64,000 nucleotides of DNA, from NCBI RefSeq assembly GCF_001401805.1, contig NZ_LKDW01000008.1, forward strand, positions 62,001 to 126,000, read 5' to 3'. A model generated the notes under the pieces. It ran no database searches. It was given only the letters and a program-made list of their open reading frames with translations, and had not been told where the DNA came from. This document shows, one piece after another, positions 1 through 8,201 of the stretch; the stretch's first letter is position 1; every line of letters starts with the position of its first letter. The position numbers were made by a program, and so were the translations under genes. The DNA is from Pseudoalteromonas sp. P1-25 (GTDB taxonomy: Bacteria; Pseudomonadota; Gammaproteobacteria; Enterobacterales; Alteromonadaceae).

Positions 1-18
1 TTATGGTGTATTAATAAA

Positions 19-1053
19 TTAAAGTAAATCGGTAAGTAATATACCCACGCCAACACGCTCAATATCGGCGTTGTAATCAATCAGGCTTTCGCCGTAACCG
101 TTAAAGTACTGGGCGTAACCACGTAAACGACCCCAAAGCGGGAATGACCAATCTAACTGAATTGCACCACGGTTATCTGAATTTAAATTATTACGTGTCA
201 TAAAGCTAAACTCATGATCATGATAGCGGTAGGCACCGCTAAATTCAAAGTAACCCATGTATTTGTAAATATCAGGATTGTCGTCGCCATCGGCTTCTAA
301 TATATTGTCTTTTTCATCCTCGGCAATGCGATACCAAGGTTTGAAACTAAATACAAAGCCTTCGTTTTCCCAAATGAAATTGGCATAAACTCGGTTCCAT
401 GAACGAGAGTTTGGCTGGCTGCGGCCATTAGATTGGTGCGAAATACCCAGCGCTATGGCCATTTCGTCGCCCCAAAGTACGTTTTCTTGGTCTAGGTAAT
501 TTACCCAGAAAATTTCTGGCTCATAGTTGGTTTCACGAAACGGAGAAGAAATCTCTGAGTTATAAATCTGCCAATACGACTGCAAAGTAAAGCCAAAAAA
601 GATGGCTTGGTCGTCATCTGAAAAGTCATCATATAATGGAACCTTTATAGAAAGCTGGTATTTAGCCTCTAGGTTATCAAGTGGCTCGCCATCTTGCTCA
701 TCGGTTAGTTCGTCAAAGCCATCAAACGGGCGATCGTTAGGGTGCGATACATACGACAAAGGTAAAATGTAATTACGTTTATGTGGTGTAATTACATTTC
801 GGTTTTTTTTACTTACTTCTTCGCGCGCTTTGCGTTTATCCAGCGCAGTAAGTTGCTTTTCTTCTTCAAGTGATGAGCATTTTTCACGAAGTTCATAGAG
901 CGTTTGTTTTCCATCACCGCCAATTACCTCATTTAAAATACACTGTTTAACCAATTCAATATCGTTATCTTGTTCGTTTTCTTGTACCTCTTCTTGGGCA
1001 AAAGAGGGTGTGCTAAGTAAAGCCGTAACTACTATCCAATAACGCCAGCTCAT
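19..1053 (-). CDS. pldA: Outer-membrane phospholipase A (OMPLA)
   Basis: Predicted calcium-dependent outer-membrane phospholipase A1 that hydrolyses phospholipids misplaced in the outer leaflet. Residues 1-19 form a signal peptide ending SFA-Q. An acidic, coiled-looking region (about 20-85) precedes a beta-barrel domain. The active-site block reads HQSNGRS followed by NSRSWNR, giving H206, S208 and N220; their 2- and 12-residue spacing equals that of the E. coli OMPLA triad H142/S144/N156. At 344 residues it is longer than E. coli PldA (289), mainly from the N-terminal acidic extension. It is a single gene running toward the left edge of the window; its own terminator is not visible. Confidence 0.92.
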   Translation of the reverse strand: MSWRYWIVVTALLSTPSFAQEEVQENEQDNDIELVKQCILNEVIGGDGKQTLYELREKCSSLEEEKQLTALDKRKAREEVSKKNRNVITPHKRNYILPLSYVSHPNDRPFDGFDELTDEQDGEPLDNLEAKYQLSIKVPLYDDFSDDDQAIFFGFTLQSYWQIYNSEISSPFRETNYEPEIFWVNYLDQENVLWGDEMAIALGISHQSNGRSQPNSRSWNRVYANFIWENEGFVFSFKPWYRIAEDEKDNILEADGDDNPDIYKYMGYFEFSGAYRYHDHEFSFMTRNNLNSDNRGAIQLDWSFPLWGRLRGYAQYFNGYGESLIDYNADIERVGVGILLTDLL

Positions 1054-1175
1054 TGTTTTTCCTTTGAGAGTAGGGGAGATTTATAAATTATAACGTGTTT
1101 TTACATATGTAACGGTGAACTTTCACTGAATTTACACTTAATTAGTTACTTTACGTTTACAGTGTTATCACAGAT

Positions 1176-1200
1176 CAAAAAAAGCGGCATATAGCCGCTT
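1176..1200 (-). terminator. Rho-independent terminator of the dapA operon
   Basis: On the minus strand a stem AAGCGGC-TATAT-GCCGCTT is followed at once by a run of T. It lies about 60 bases beyond the stop of the M14 desuccinylase gene and so ends the dapA operon. A second hairpin (agagtaagtt/aacttactct, 1203-1226) sits just before it. Confidence 0.85.
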
Positions 1201-1261
1201 ATAGAGTAAGTTAGTTAACTTACTCTCACGCAATGAGAAGGGGGAGTTATAGCGCGATGCG

Positions 1262-2383
1262 TTATAACTCAAATACGTTAGTAAAAAACTTATAAAGCTC
1301 TGTGCCTTGGTTTACGCTTGCCGAGGCAAAATGCAAAATAGCGACAGCATCGCAATCAAGGCTTAGCGTTTGTAATGGTTGCTCACTCAAGTAGCGCTCC
1401 ATTCGTAATACATGTGCAATGGGCTCACCTGCTTTAATATGCCCACCTAGAGGGGCTACATATTCAACCATGCCGCCAATAGGGGCATAATAAGCAAAGT
1501 AGTCATCTAAATGGCACGCATAACGGGTCATCTGCTTAGGTTGATGCGCTGCATCTACCAATACATTTTTATGGTTCAAATAGCTTAAAATGCTGTTTGC
1601 ATCGTTGAGTGCTTCTTGTAAATCTATTTTTTCTTGGCTACCAAGTTCTACTGTAAAGGCTTCAACCTGTACATTGAAGTCCCTATCTTGCGCACTCAGT
1701 GCATCACTTAGGTGCCACCAGGGGCAAAAACTGGCTTCATCCATTGCACCATCAAAGTCGCTTGGAATAAGCAGCACATGTTCAATATTAAAATAGCGAG
1801 CACTGTCGGTTGCATAGGTTGGACAGTACAGGTGCTTACTTGAAATAGGCCCCGTGTGTAAATCAAGGACTATGTCGGCTTGGTGCGCAAGTTTTTGTAG
1901 GTTAAGCGCAATGCGTTTACCGGTATTAAGTAAATAAGCTGGGCCGTTGAGTTTTGTGTCTATTTCATCAACCAAAGCCTGTTTAAAATGATTTTTTAAA
2001 GCTGCATCGTCGTAGTGGCTATGATCTTTGGCAAACTGAGTCACTAAATCACTATTGTAGTGATACATGCGGTTCCAGTTAGTGCCAGTAATTGGGTCGA
2101 ATCGCCCAAGGGTAAACTCCCCTGATTTTTGATTACAACCAATAGGATTAGCGTAAGGCACTAAGGTAATGTCGCCTTTTAAATTGAGTTGTTTTAATTG
2201 CTCTAACAGCTGAAAAATAACCGCGTTACCTTGTACCTCGGCGCCGTGCATATTTGCTTGAATATACACGCTTGGCCCGCTGCCATCACCTTTTAAGCGA
2301 TACACAGGAATGGTGAGCGGTAAGCCGTTTGCCACTTCTCCAACTACTATGTTTTCTTGGCTGATGGGGGTTGTTATGCTCAT
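1262..2383 (-). CDS. M14-family succinylglutamate desuccinylase/aspartoacylase-like zinc hydrolase
   Basis: Predicted cytoplasmic zinc-dependent deacylase of the AstE/AspA branch of the M14 carboxypeptidase superfamily. The zinc site reads NMHGAE (H46, E49) with the third ligand H176 in DLHTG. The probable catalytic glutamate is E246 in FTVELGS. It is the last gene of the riboswitch-controlled operon, 5 bases after the decarboxylase gene. The usual succinyl-DAP desuccinylase DapE belongs to the unrelated M20 family, so this gene may supply the desuccinylation step for its dapD neighbour (inference). It could instead be the missing AstE of the arginine succinyltransferase pathway, whose other genes lie at 45649-49441. 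Family confident, substrate not. Confidence 0.8.
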   Translation of the reverse strand: MSITTPISQENIVVGEVANGLPLTIPVYRLKGDGSGPSVYIQANMHGAEVQGNAVIFQLLEQLKQLNLKGDITLVPYANPIGCNQKSGEFTLGRFDPITGTNWNRMYHYNSDLVTQFAKDHSHYDDAALKNHFKQALVDEIDTKLNGPAYLLNTGKRIALNLQKLAHQADIVLDLHTGPISSKHLYCPTYATDSARYFNIEHVLLIPSDFDGAMDEASFCPWWHLSDALSAQDRDFNVQVEAFTVELGSQEKIDLQEALNDANSILSYLNHKNVLVDAAHQPKQMTRYACHLDDYFAYYAPIGGMVEYVAPLGGHIKAGEPIAHVLRMERYLSEQPLQTLSLDCDAVAILHFASASVNQGTELYKFFTNVFEL

Positions 2384-2388
2384 ATTTA

Positions 2389-3594
2389 TTACCTTAGGTA
2401 GTGGCTAGCATCTTCAGCTTGGCGTACACACGTGAGCTCGCCATTTTGTAATACGTATTCTGCAGCTAGCTCATGGCATAAAAAAAAGGGCATGCTTTCG
2501 GTAAAACCATAGGCGCCACATTGGCTAAACACCAGCCAGTCTTGCTCGTTTAAATCGCTTGGTAGGGTATGCTCGCCCAAGCAATCAAGGGCAGTACATA
2601 ATGGGCCATATAAGCTCATTGCTTGTTCGGGCGCCGTTGATTCGCGTAGTAGCGCTGCAGGAAAGTCTTGGCTTGTAACTGCTGGGCGTAATAAGTGGTT
2701 AATACCACCGGTTAAAATAACTTGCTGTTGCCCGTAGTTTTGTTTGCACTCAACAACGGGGTTAGCGTAATGACCGCATTCGCCTACAGCATAGCGGCCA
2801 AGCTCCATCCAAAGCTCGTCTACACCTGCGCCTTTTTTAATTTTTGCCAGTGCGGTGATTAATTCATTCCACTCAAGTGTTGCATCGTTTGGTATGTAAG
2901 GAATACCTAAACCGCCGCCTAAGTCTAAAATTTTCAGGTTTACATTTAGGTTACTGGCAAGGGCTGTAAGCGGTGCAATCATTTGCGACCACAGCTCGCT
3001 TAGCTTTTGCGTGCTAAGCATGTTGCCCCACTGGAAAATATGTAGGCCATCAAAGCTTAGGGCTGGGTAATCGCCAGTATTGAGTGCTTGCCATTCATCG
3101 CAGCCAAGCCCAAACGGAGTTAGGCTGTCACCCCCTAGTGGATTTTTTTCACCTTCAGGCCAGCGTAGTTGCACACGCAATAAAACTTGCAACTGCGTAT
3201 TTTGCAGCTGCGCTTGTTGGTTTAACCAATGTACTTGATTGAGGCTTTCGGCAACAAATATACGTACGCCGCGCTCAATAAAGTGTTTAATTTGTTTAGG
3301 GCTCTTTGCAGGCCCTGTGTTGAGCACGCGCTGCGAACTAATACCTTGTGCAAGGACTTGTTCAAGCTCACCTTTACTTGCTACGTCAAAGTTAAATCCG
3401 GCGTTGTCTAGGCATTGAATAACCTTAGAGAGCGGGTTCGCTTTTACTGCATACCAAAGCTTTACATCGGTTTGCGCAACTAAACGCGCAAGGTGTGCGT
3501 TTAGTTTATCTAAGTCGTAAACGAAAAAAGGGGTATCAAGTTGCTGTGTAAGCGTATTAACAGCGTTTTTGATTGGCGTGCTCAAAAAGCTCAT
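2389..3594 (-). CDS. Type III-fold PLP-dependent decarboxylase (LysA/BtrK-like)
   Basis: Alanine-racemase-fold PLP decarboxylase, 401 residues. The Schiff-base lysine is K51 (WYAVKAN), the PLP-phosphate glycine loop is LDLGGGLG (about 223-230), and the active-site cysteine motif GPLCTALD places C333 at the dimer interface. By position and riboswitch control it would be a diaminopimelate decarboxylase. However, it has ELGR where canonical LysA has EPGR, and HIFQWGN where LysA has an HIGS-type loop. These features recall the BtrK / exosortase-associated / siderophore decarboxylases. The start overlaps the dapD stop (TAATG), implying translational coupling. Substrate could be DAP, an N-succinyl-DAP or something else. 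Confidence 0.8.
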   Translation of the reverse strand: MSFLSTPIKNAVNTLTQQLDTPFFVYDLDKLNAHLARLVAQTDVKLWYAVKANPLSKVIQCLDNAGFNFDVASKGELEQVLAQGISSQRVLNTGPAKSPKQIKHFIERGVRIFVAESLNQVHWLNQQAQLQNTQLQVLLRVQLRWPEGEKNPLGGDSLTPFGLGCDEWQALNTGDYPALSFDGLHIFQWGNMLSTQKLSELWSQMIAPLTALASNLNVNLKILDLGGGLGIPYIPNDATLEWNELITALAKIKKGAGVDELWMELGRYAVGECGHYANPVVECKQNYGQQQVILTGGINHLLRPAVTSQDFPAALLRESTAPEQAMSLYGPLCTALDCLGEHTLPSDLNEQDWLVFSQCGAYGFTESMPFFLCHELAAEYVLQNGELTCVRQAEDASHYLR

Positions 3595-4334
3595 TATCGT
3601 AAAACCTCTTCTAGCAATAATGATGCATCGCTTTGCTCGTCGCGGTATTTAACAATTAACGCACACGACATGCTTAGGTCTTGCTCACGAGCCCATTCGT
3701 TAGACGCTGGGCGAGAGCCTGGTATTACAATTGCGTATTCTGGAATTGGCTCGCCTTTTTCAAGCTGGCGCTCGTTTACGCAGTCGTATACTGGAATGGT
3801 TGCTGATAAGCGCACACCTGGTGCAAGTACCGCGCCTTTTTTAACCACTACACCTTCTACTATCACGCAGCCTGCGCCAATAAACGCATCGTCTTCAACC
3901 ACGACTGGGCTAGCACCGATTGGCTCTAACACACCACCAAGTTGAACAGCTGCACTTAAATGTACATTTTTACCCACTTGTGCACACGAGCCCACTAATG
4001 CGTGGCTATCAACCATAGTGCCTTCGTCGATGTATGCGCCAATATTTACGTACGCTGGTGGCATAATAATCGTGCCTTTAGCTACGTATGCACCACGGCG
4101 AACACTGGTGCCACCTGGTACCATACGCACGCCATCTTCAGTGCTAAATTCTTGTGGTGCAAGGTTATGCTTATCTACAAAGCCACCTGCAAACTCAGTG
4201 TTAGTGCCATTTTTAAAGGCTTCTAAAATGCCTTGTTTTACTTTTACGTTAGCTTCCCATTGGCCGCTTTCGTTTTGTGATGCTGCGCGTACTGCGCCCG
4301 ATTCTAAATTATTTAGTAGTTCTAACCAGCTCAT
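3594..4334 (-). CDS. dapD: Tetrahydrodipicolinate N-succinyltransferase
   Basis: Left-handed beta-helix acyltransferase that succinylates tetrahydrodipicolinate in the succinylase route to lysine. The hexapeptide core is recognisable around residues 95-175 (NIGAYIDEGTMVD, VGSCAQVGKNVHLS, GGVLEPIGASPVVVED, GAGCVIVEGV), matching DapD block by block. At 246 residues it is about 28 shorter than E. coli DapD (274); the N-terminal helical domain is reduced. It lies 15 bases after dapA, with its stop overlapping the next start. Many Alteromonadales carry a standard dapD near glnD-tsf, so this may be a second, operon-specific copy (unverified). Confidence 0.88.
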   Translation of the reverse strand: MSWLELLNNLESGAVRAASQNESGQWEANVKVKQGILEAFKNGTNTEFAGGFVDKHNLAPQEFSTEDGVRMVPGGTSVRRGAYVAKGTIIMPPAYVNIGAYIDEGTMVDSHALVGSCAQVGKNVHLSAAVQLGGVLEPIGASPVVVEDDAFIGAGCVIVEGVVVKKGAVLAPGVRLSATIPVYDCVNERQLEKGEPIPEYAIVIPGSRPASNEWAREQDLSMSCALIVKYRDEQSDASLLLEEVLR

Positions 4335-4349
4335 TATAAAAACCTGTGT

Positions 4350-5234
4350 TTAATGCCAAGATAAAATGGTGTCGTTTGCAGTGGTAATGCAATCGGTTTG
4401 CGTTAACTCAAGATGCGTTAAAGGTGGACGCAACAGTGGGCTATTTAAACGCCCTTGCTGGTGCATTAGCACTTTAACGGGAATAGGGTTTGCTACAGCA
4501 AATAGGCTATTGATAGCCCGGGTCCACTGAGCAAATAAATTGGGGTGTTGACCGCTTAGGCTGCGCCTTACAAACTCGTGTGTTTGCAAGGGCCATGCAT
4601 TGGCCGCAACCGAAACCAAGCCTTTTGCACCTGCTTGGGCAAAGTAGGGCATAAGTGCATCGTCGCCACTGTATAGCGCTAAATTAGGCGCGGCTTGACG
4701 GTATGCTTCGAATTGGGTGATGTTGCCACTGGCTTCTTTTAACGCCCACAAGTTTGGGTGCGCTTTTAAGTTTTCAATGGTTTCGATAGGAATGCTTACA
4801 CCGCTGCGCCCAGGTACGTTGTACAACATACACGGATGCGCGCTTTCGCTTAATAAGCTTTCGTACCAATGTGTTTGACCTACAGCACCTGGTTTAGCAT
4901 AAAGCGGCGAGCCTAGTAAGTAACTGTGAATAGGTAGCTGATTACAATAGCTAACCCATTCTTTTTGTTGGGCTAAATTGCTACCGCCTACAGCAACCAT
5001 AAGCGGTACACTGGGCTTTAATTGGCACACGTGCTCAACAATGCCTTGCTGCTCTTTAAGCGTAAGGGCTAAGCCTTCACCTGTACTACCAAGCAGTAAA
5101 ATACCGTTTTGTGCCGCTTCTTGTTCGCTAACAAGTGTTGTGAGCGTGTCGTAGTCAACATTACCTTGTTGATCAAACGGCGTAACAAGCGCTGTCCACA
5201 GTGCGTAGTCGTCTAAATTGAAGTTGTGAATCAT
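4350..5234 (-). CDS. dapA: 4-hydroxy-tetrahydrodipicolinate synthase (DapA family)
   Basis: Class I aldolase of the DHDPS/NAL family, 294 residues (E. coli DapA 292), condensing pyruvate with aspartate semialdehyde. K166 in LWALKEASGN forms the Schiff base and Y138 in MLYNVPGRSG is the relay tyrosine. The nucleotide-like loop reads GSTGEG instead of the usual GTTGES, so the first relay threonine is serine, which is tolerated chemically. It is the first gene of the operon and the direct target of the lysine riboswitch. The start ATG has only a weak AAGAG ribosome-binding site, consistent with translational control. Confidence 0.9.
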   Translation of the reverse strand: MIHNFNLDDYALWTALVTPFDQQGNVDYDTLTTLVSEQEAAQNGILLLGSTGEGLALTLKEQQGIVEHVCQLKPSVPLMVAVGGSNLAQQKEWVSYCNQLPIHSYLLGSPLYAKPGAVGQTHWYESLLSESAHPCMLYNVPGRSGVSIPIETIENLKAHPNLWALKEASGNITQFEAYRQAAPNLALYSGDDALMPYFAQAGAKGLVSVAANAWPLQTHEFVRRSLSGQHPNLFAQWTRAINSLFAVANPIPVKVLMHQQGRLNSPLLRPPLTHLELTQTDCITTANDTILSWH

Positions 5235-5329
5235 CTCTTACGAACCTATAAGGTGTTCGAGATATTAAGGAGGCTGTATGATGTGAGCCGCATTAACGTC
5301 GTTCGAACAGTATTCGAAGAGCGAATGGG

Positions 5330-5365
5330 CTTAAAATAATAGGGCGCACGGCCTTATTATTTAAG
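5330..5365 (-). promoter_or_regulatory. Expression-platform hairpin between riboswitch and dapA
   Basis: On the minus strand CTTAAATAATAAGG pairs with CCTATTATTTTAAG around a short GC-containing loop, directly after the 3' strand of riboswitch helix P1. No T-run follows, so it is not an ordinary terminator; a role in the expression platform is inferred from position. Confidence 0.5.
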
Positions 5366-5557
5366 ACCAGAAGCTCTCCACCAAACTAATAAGCTGCTTT
5401 AAAACAGCTATTGGTGACAGTCGCTAGGATTCAACCTAGTCGCCCGAAGTAATTGCCTCGCAAAAGCGTTTACCTCTCGGCGGTATTCCCCTCACATATG
5501 CTCACTGGAGTTTGCGCTCCTAACATACGCTACCTGAATAACGCACCTCTTCTAGCC
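5365..5557 (-). ncRNA. Lysine riboswitch (L box) upstream of dapA
   Basis: On the minus strand the sequence reads in order AGAGGTGCG at the 5' side, a GCCGAGAGG segment, GGTTGAATCCTAGCGACTGTCACC split over one junction, and GGTGGAGAGCTTCTGG at the 3' side. These are the conserved blocks of the lysine aptamer, in the same order as in the E. coli lysC leader. Helix P1 pairs CTAGAAG (5555-5549) with CTTCTGG (5373-5367). It governs dapA-dapD-decarboxylase-desuccinylase, predicting repression by lysine. Confidence 0.95.
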
Positions 5558-5559
5558 CT

Positions 5560-5599
5560 TTGTATTTTGTTTAACCGCAAAAGGTTTAACAAAATACAA
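5560..5599. repeat. 17-bp inverted repeat next to the riboswitch
   Basis: TTGTATTTTGTTTAACC and GGTTTAACAAAATACAA face each other around a 6-base loop with a single mismatch. It sits 4 bases upstream of the riboswitch P1 helix in the leader or promoter of the dapA operon. It could be an operator, or a hairpin at the 5' end of the transcript. A looser inverted repeat (cgacgatTAAAA/TTTTAgccgtc, 5618-5642) lies just beyond. Confidence 0.75.
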
Positions 5600-5753
5600 T
5601 TTAAATAGGGTAATTGCGACGATTAAAACATTTTAGCCGTCTAGGTGTCAAGTTGCAGGATACAGATTAGTTCATCGAAAATGTGGGTGGTTACGTATTG
5701 GCTGCTTTTCTCGTAAACTAACCCTATGAGCAGTGATGAGGTATTTAATAAGT

Positions 5754-6458
5754 ATGGAAAAATTTAGCGATATTTATAAGCGAGCTGTAGAGCGAAAAGG
5801 CTCTGAAAAAATGCTTAAGTTATTAATCGCAAAACCCTTATCTAAAAAAGCATTAAGCGCATTAAGTGACGACGATTGGCTTGAAGAATTTACCCGAAAA
5901 GTATTTCAAAGCGGGTTTTACTGGTCGGTAATAAACAGTAAATGGCCGGGTTTTAGAGAGGTTTTTTGGCAGTTTAGTGTTGATAAATTACTTATGATGC
6001 CGCCCGATATGCTTGAGCAAAAAGCAACGGATGAGCGCATTATTCGTAATTATAAAAAGGTAAAAACAATTCCTGAAAATGCCTACATGATCCACGAAAT
6101 AGCTCAGCAACATGGCAGTTTTAGCAAGTTTGTAGCTAACTGGCCAAACGATGACATTATTGGTTTATGGGCATATTTAAAAAAACACGGCGCACGTTTG
6201 GGTGGAAATACTGGCCCGTATGCCTTAAGAGCGCTTGGTAAAGATACTTTTTTACTTTCGCGAGATGTAGAAAGCTACCTAAGAGCGCACAAAATTATCG
6301 ATGGCGGCCTGCAAACTAAAAAATCCCTCACTGCCGCACAAGCGTTTTTTAACGAAATGCAAAAGCAAAGTGGTTTGAGCCTGCAAGAACTTAGCTTAAT
6401 TGTGGCTTACAGCGTGGGCGACAATCGCGTAGGCATAAGCCAACAAACAGAGGATTAA
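5754..6458 (+). CDS. DNA-3-methyladenine glycosylase I family protein
   Basis: Predicted base-excision-repair glycosylase of the Tag family (helix-hairpin-helix superfamily), 234 residues. The opening MEKFSDIYKRA, the FYWSVINSKWPGFREVF segment (about 55-71) and the later KKHGARLGGNTGPYALRALGKDTFLLS segment fit Tag-like proteins, including the variants annotated as 3-methyladenine glycosylase. The ATG at 5754 is preferred because GATGAGG lies upstream; a GTG at 5733 would add seven residues. Its stop is 2 bases before the selO start, so the two genes are probably cotranscribed. The zinc-binding residues of E. coli Tag are not obvious, so activity is less certain than family. Confidence 0.75.
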   Translation: MEKFSDIYKRAVERKGSEKMLKLLIAKPLSKKALSALSDDDWLEEFTRKVFQSGFYWSVINSKWPGFREVFWQFSVDKLLMMPPDMLEQKATDERIIRNYKKVKTIPENAYMIHEIAQQHGSFSKFVANWPNDDIIGLWAYLKKHGARLGGNTGPYALRALGKDTFLLSRDVESYLRAHKIIDGGLQTKKSLTAAQAFFNEMQKQSGLSLQELSLIVAYSVGDNRVGISQQTED

Positions 6459-6460
6459 CC

Positions 6461-7867
6461 ATGAAACTAGTGCCAAGATACGCAGACATAGCAGATAACT
6501 TCGCAATAGAGGACAGTCCATCAAGCGTTGCAGCCGCGCAATTGCTTTTATGGAATGAAGCGTTAGCACAGCAGTTTAATATAGATGTTGAGCCTGCGCT
6601 GCGCGCTAGTACTTTTGCTGGTAACGAGCCACAACCGGTAAGTGCTGTAGCGCTTGGCTATTCTGGGCACCAGTTTGGGCACTTTTCGCCGCGCTTGGGT
6701 GATGGGCGAGCGCACTTACTGGGTGCTATCAGCGATGATAAAAGTCAGCTGTGGGATATTCAGCTAAAAGGCTCAGGGGCCACTCCTTTTTCAAGAGGAG
6801 GCGATGGACGATGTGCACTAGGTCCCGCTATTCGTGAGTATATCATGAGCGAAGCTATGCATGGGTTAGGAATTAAAACTACGCGGTGTTTGGCTGTTGT
6901 TGGCACAGGCGAAGCCGTTTATCGTAATCCACCGCAACCAGGCGCAATTGTGACTCGCTTAGCAAGTAGTCATATTCGCGTTGGCTCGTTTCAGTATTTA
7001 GCAACCCAAGGTGATGTAGAGGGATTAAAAAAACTAGCTGATGCAGCCATTGAACGCCATTACCCAAGTATTCAGTCAACAGGCGCACAGCGTTATTTAG
7101 ACTTTTTAGCAGCCGTTATAAATAGTCAGCTAGCACTGGTTATTAGCTGGATGCGAGTGGGGTTTATTCATGGCGTTATGAACACTGACAACACACTTGT
7201 AAGCGGCGAAACTATCGACTACGGCCCGTGCGCAATGATGAATACATTTGATTTTGATACCGTGTTTAGCTCAATTGATAAGCAAGGTCGCTATGCCTAT
7301 GGTAATCAGCCAAATATTGTAAGTTGGAACTGCGCGCGTTTAGCCGAGAGCCTAATACCGCTGATAGATGAAGATGACGAACAAGCTGTAAGTTTAATGA
7401 CGCCGCTAATTAATCAGTTTTCTACGTTATTTAACGAGCAATATAATCAAATGTGGGCACAAAAATTAGGCTTAGCAGGTTATCACGAAGACGATGTGGA
7501 GCTTGTAAGTAAGTTATTATTGTTATTCCAAGAGCATAAGCTCGATTATACCAATACCTTTGATGCCCTTACCGAGTCACTAAATGGTGGCAAAGTGCCA
7601 GATGAATTAACGCAATGGGCCCAGTTATGGCAAAAAAGGTGTGATGAAAACAGCTACAACCTAATGAGAGCGGCCAACCCAAGGGTTATTCCACGTAATC
7701 ACATCGTCGAAGAAATCCTTGCACAATATAATCAATACGGCGAGAGCGATCTGCTAAGCGACTTCTTAACGGTGATGAGTAAGCCCTATGATAAAACAGC
7801 TAATTTAGCCCGCTTTCAAGAGACAGGTAAAGATGACAAGGGCTATCAAACTTTTTGCGGTACTTAA
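6461..7867 (+). CDS. selO: Protein adenylyltransferase SelO (YdiU/UPF0061)
   Basis: Pseudokinase-fold enzyme that transfers AMP to Ser/Thr/Tyr residues of target proteins, linked in E. coli to redox stress. Diagnostic blocks are YSGHQFGHFSPRLGDGRAHLLG (around residues 66-87, quoted in parts as YSGHQFG and LGDGRA), WDIQLKGSGATPFSRGGDGR (quoted in part) and GVMNTDNT-YGPCAMM. The C terminus ends FCGT, keeping the conserved Cys that is selenocysteine in some eukaryotic homologues. Length 468 is normal. It starts 2 bases after the tag-like gene, with GAGG as ribosome-binding site. Confidence 0.93.
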   Translation: MKLVPRYADIADNFAIEDSPSSVAAAQLLLWNEALAQQFNIDVEPALRASTFAGNEPQPVSAVALGYSGHQFGHFSPRLGDGRAHLLGAISDDKSQLWDIQLKGSGATPFSRGGDGRCALGPAIREYIMSEAMHGLGIKTTRCLAVVGTGEAVYRNPPQPGAIVTRLASSHIRVGSFQYLATQGDVEGLKKLADAAIERHYPSIQSTGAQRYLDFLAAVINSQLALVISWMRVGFIHGVMNTDNTLVSGETIDYGPCAMMNTFDFDTVFSSIDKQGRYAYGNQPNIVSWNCARLAESLIPLIDEDDEQAVSLMTPLINQFSTLFNEQYNQMWAQKLGLAGYHEDDVELVSKLLLLFQEHKLDYTNTFDALTESLNGGKVPDELTQWAQLWQKRCDENSYNLMRAANPRVIPRNHIVEEILAQYNQYGESDLLSDFLTVMSKPYDKTANLARFQETGKDDKGYQTFCGT

Positions 7868-8201
7868 GTATTGTAATTAATTGTAAGTTTTTGATTATAA
7901 ATAGTCATTTTTAAATAATGCAGTGTACAATGATTGAGCAGTTAGGCGCTCAGTGGTATTGTGCGCATTCACAAACAGTAACTATTAATAAATTACCCTA
8001 ATTTATTAATTGCAGATTAGGTAAAAATTTTTACTTAACCTACAATTGGTGGTTGGAATGCCTGTAGATCGTTGAAAAAATTTATAAACTTTATTTTTCG
8101 TTAAGTATCGATTAACAAAAGCTCGGGTAGTGTGTACAAAACTGGTTGAGCTAGTATTGATTAGCTACAATTTTCTAAGTTGTTAAAATGGGAAGAAAAC
8201 A
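7868..8201. other. Intergenic region before the OmpA-like gene
   Basis: These 334 bases are AT-rich with no credible reading frame, no clear terminator for selO and no obvious repeat. It presumably holds the promoter and leader of the OmpA-like gene, whose start has GGAAG about 8 bases upstream. Confidence 0.6.

Noticed and set aside
3541..3945. 134-codon plus-strand frame opposite dapD and the decarboxylase
   Set aside because: It spans the antisense of two recognised genes and ends in a low-complexity Thr/Ser run; no independent evidence.
5266..5285. AAGGAGG followed by ATG on the plus strand in front of dapA
   Set aside because: The ATG is followed one codon later by TGA, so no peptide results.
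1262..5557. Tabtoxin-like biosynthetic cluster (TabA is LysA-like, TabB is DapD-like)
   Set aside because: No beta-lactam synthetase or other tabtoxin genes are present and the riboswitch points to lysine supply; kept only as a remote alternative.
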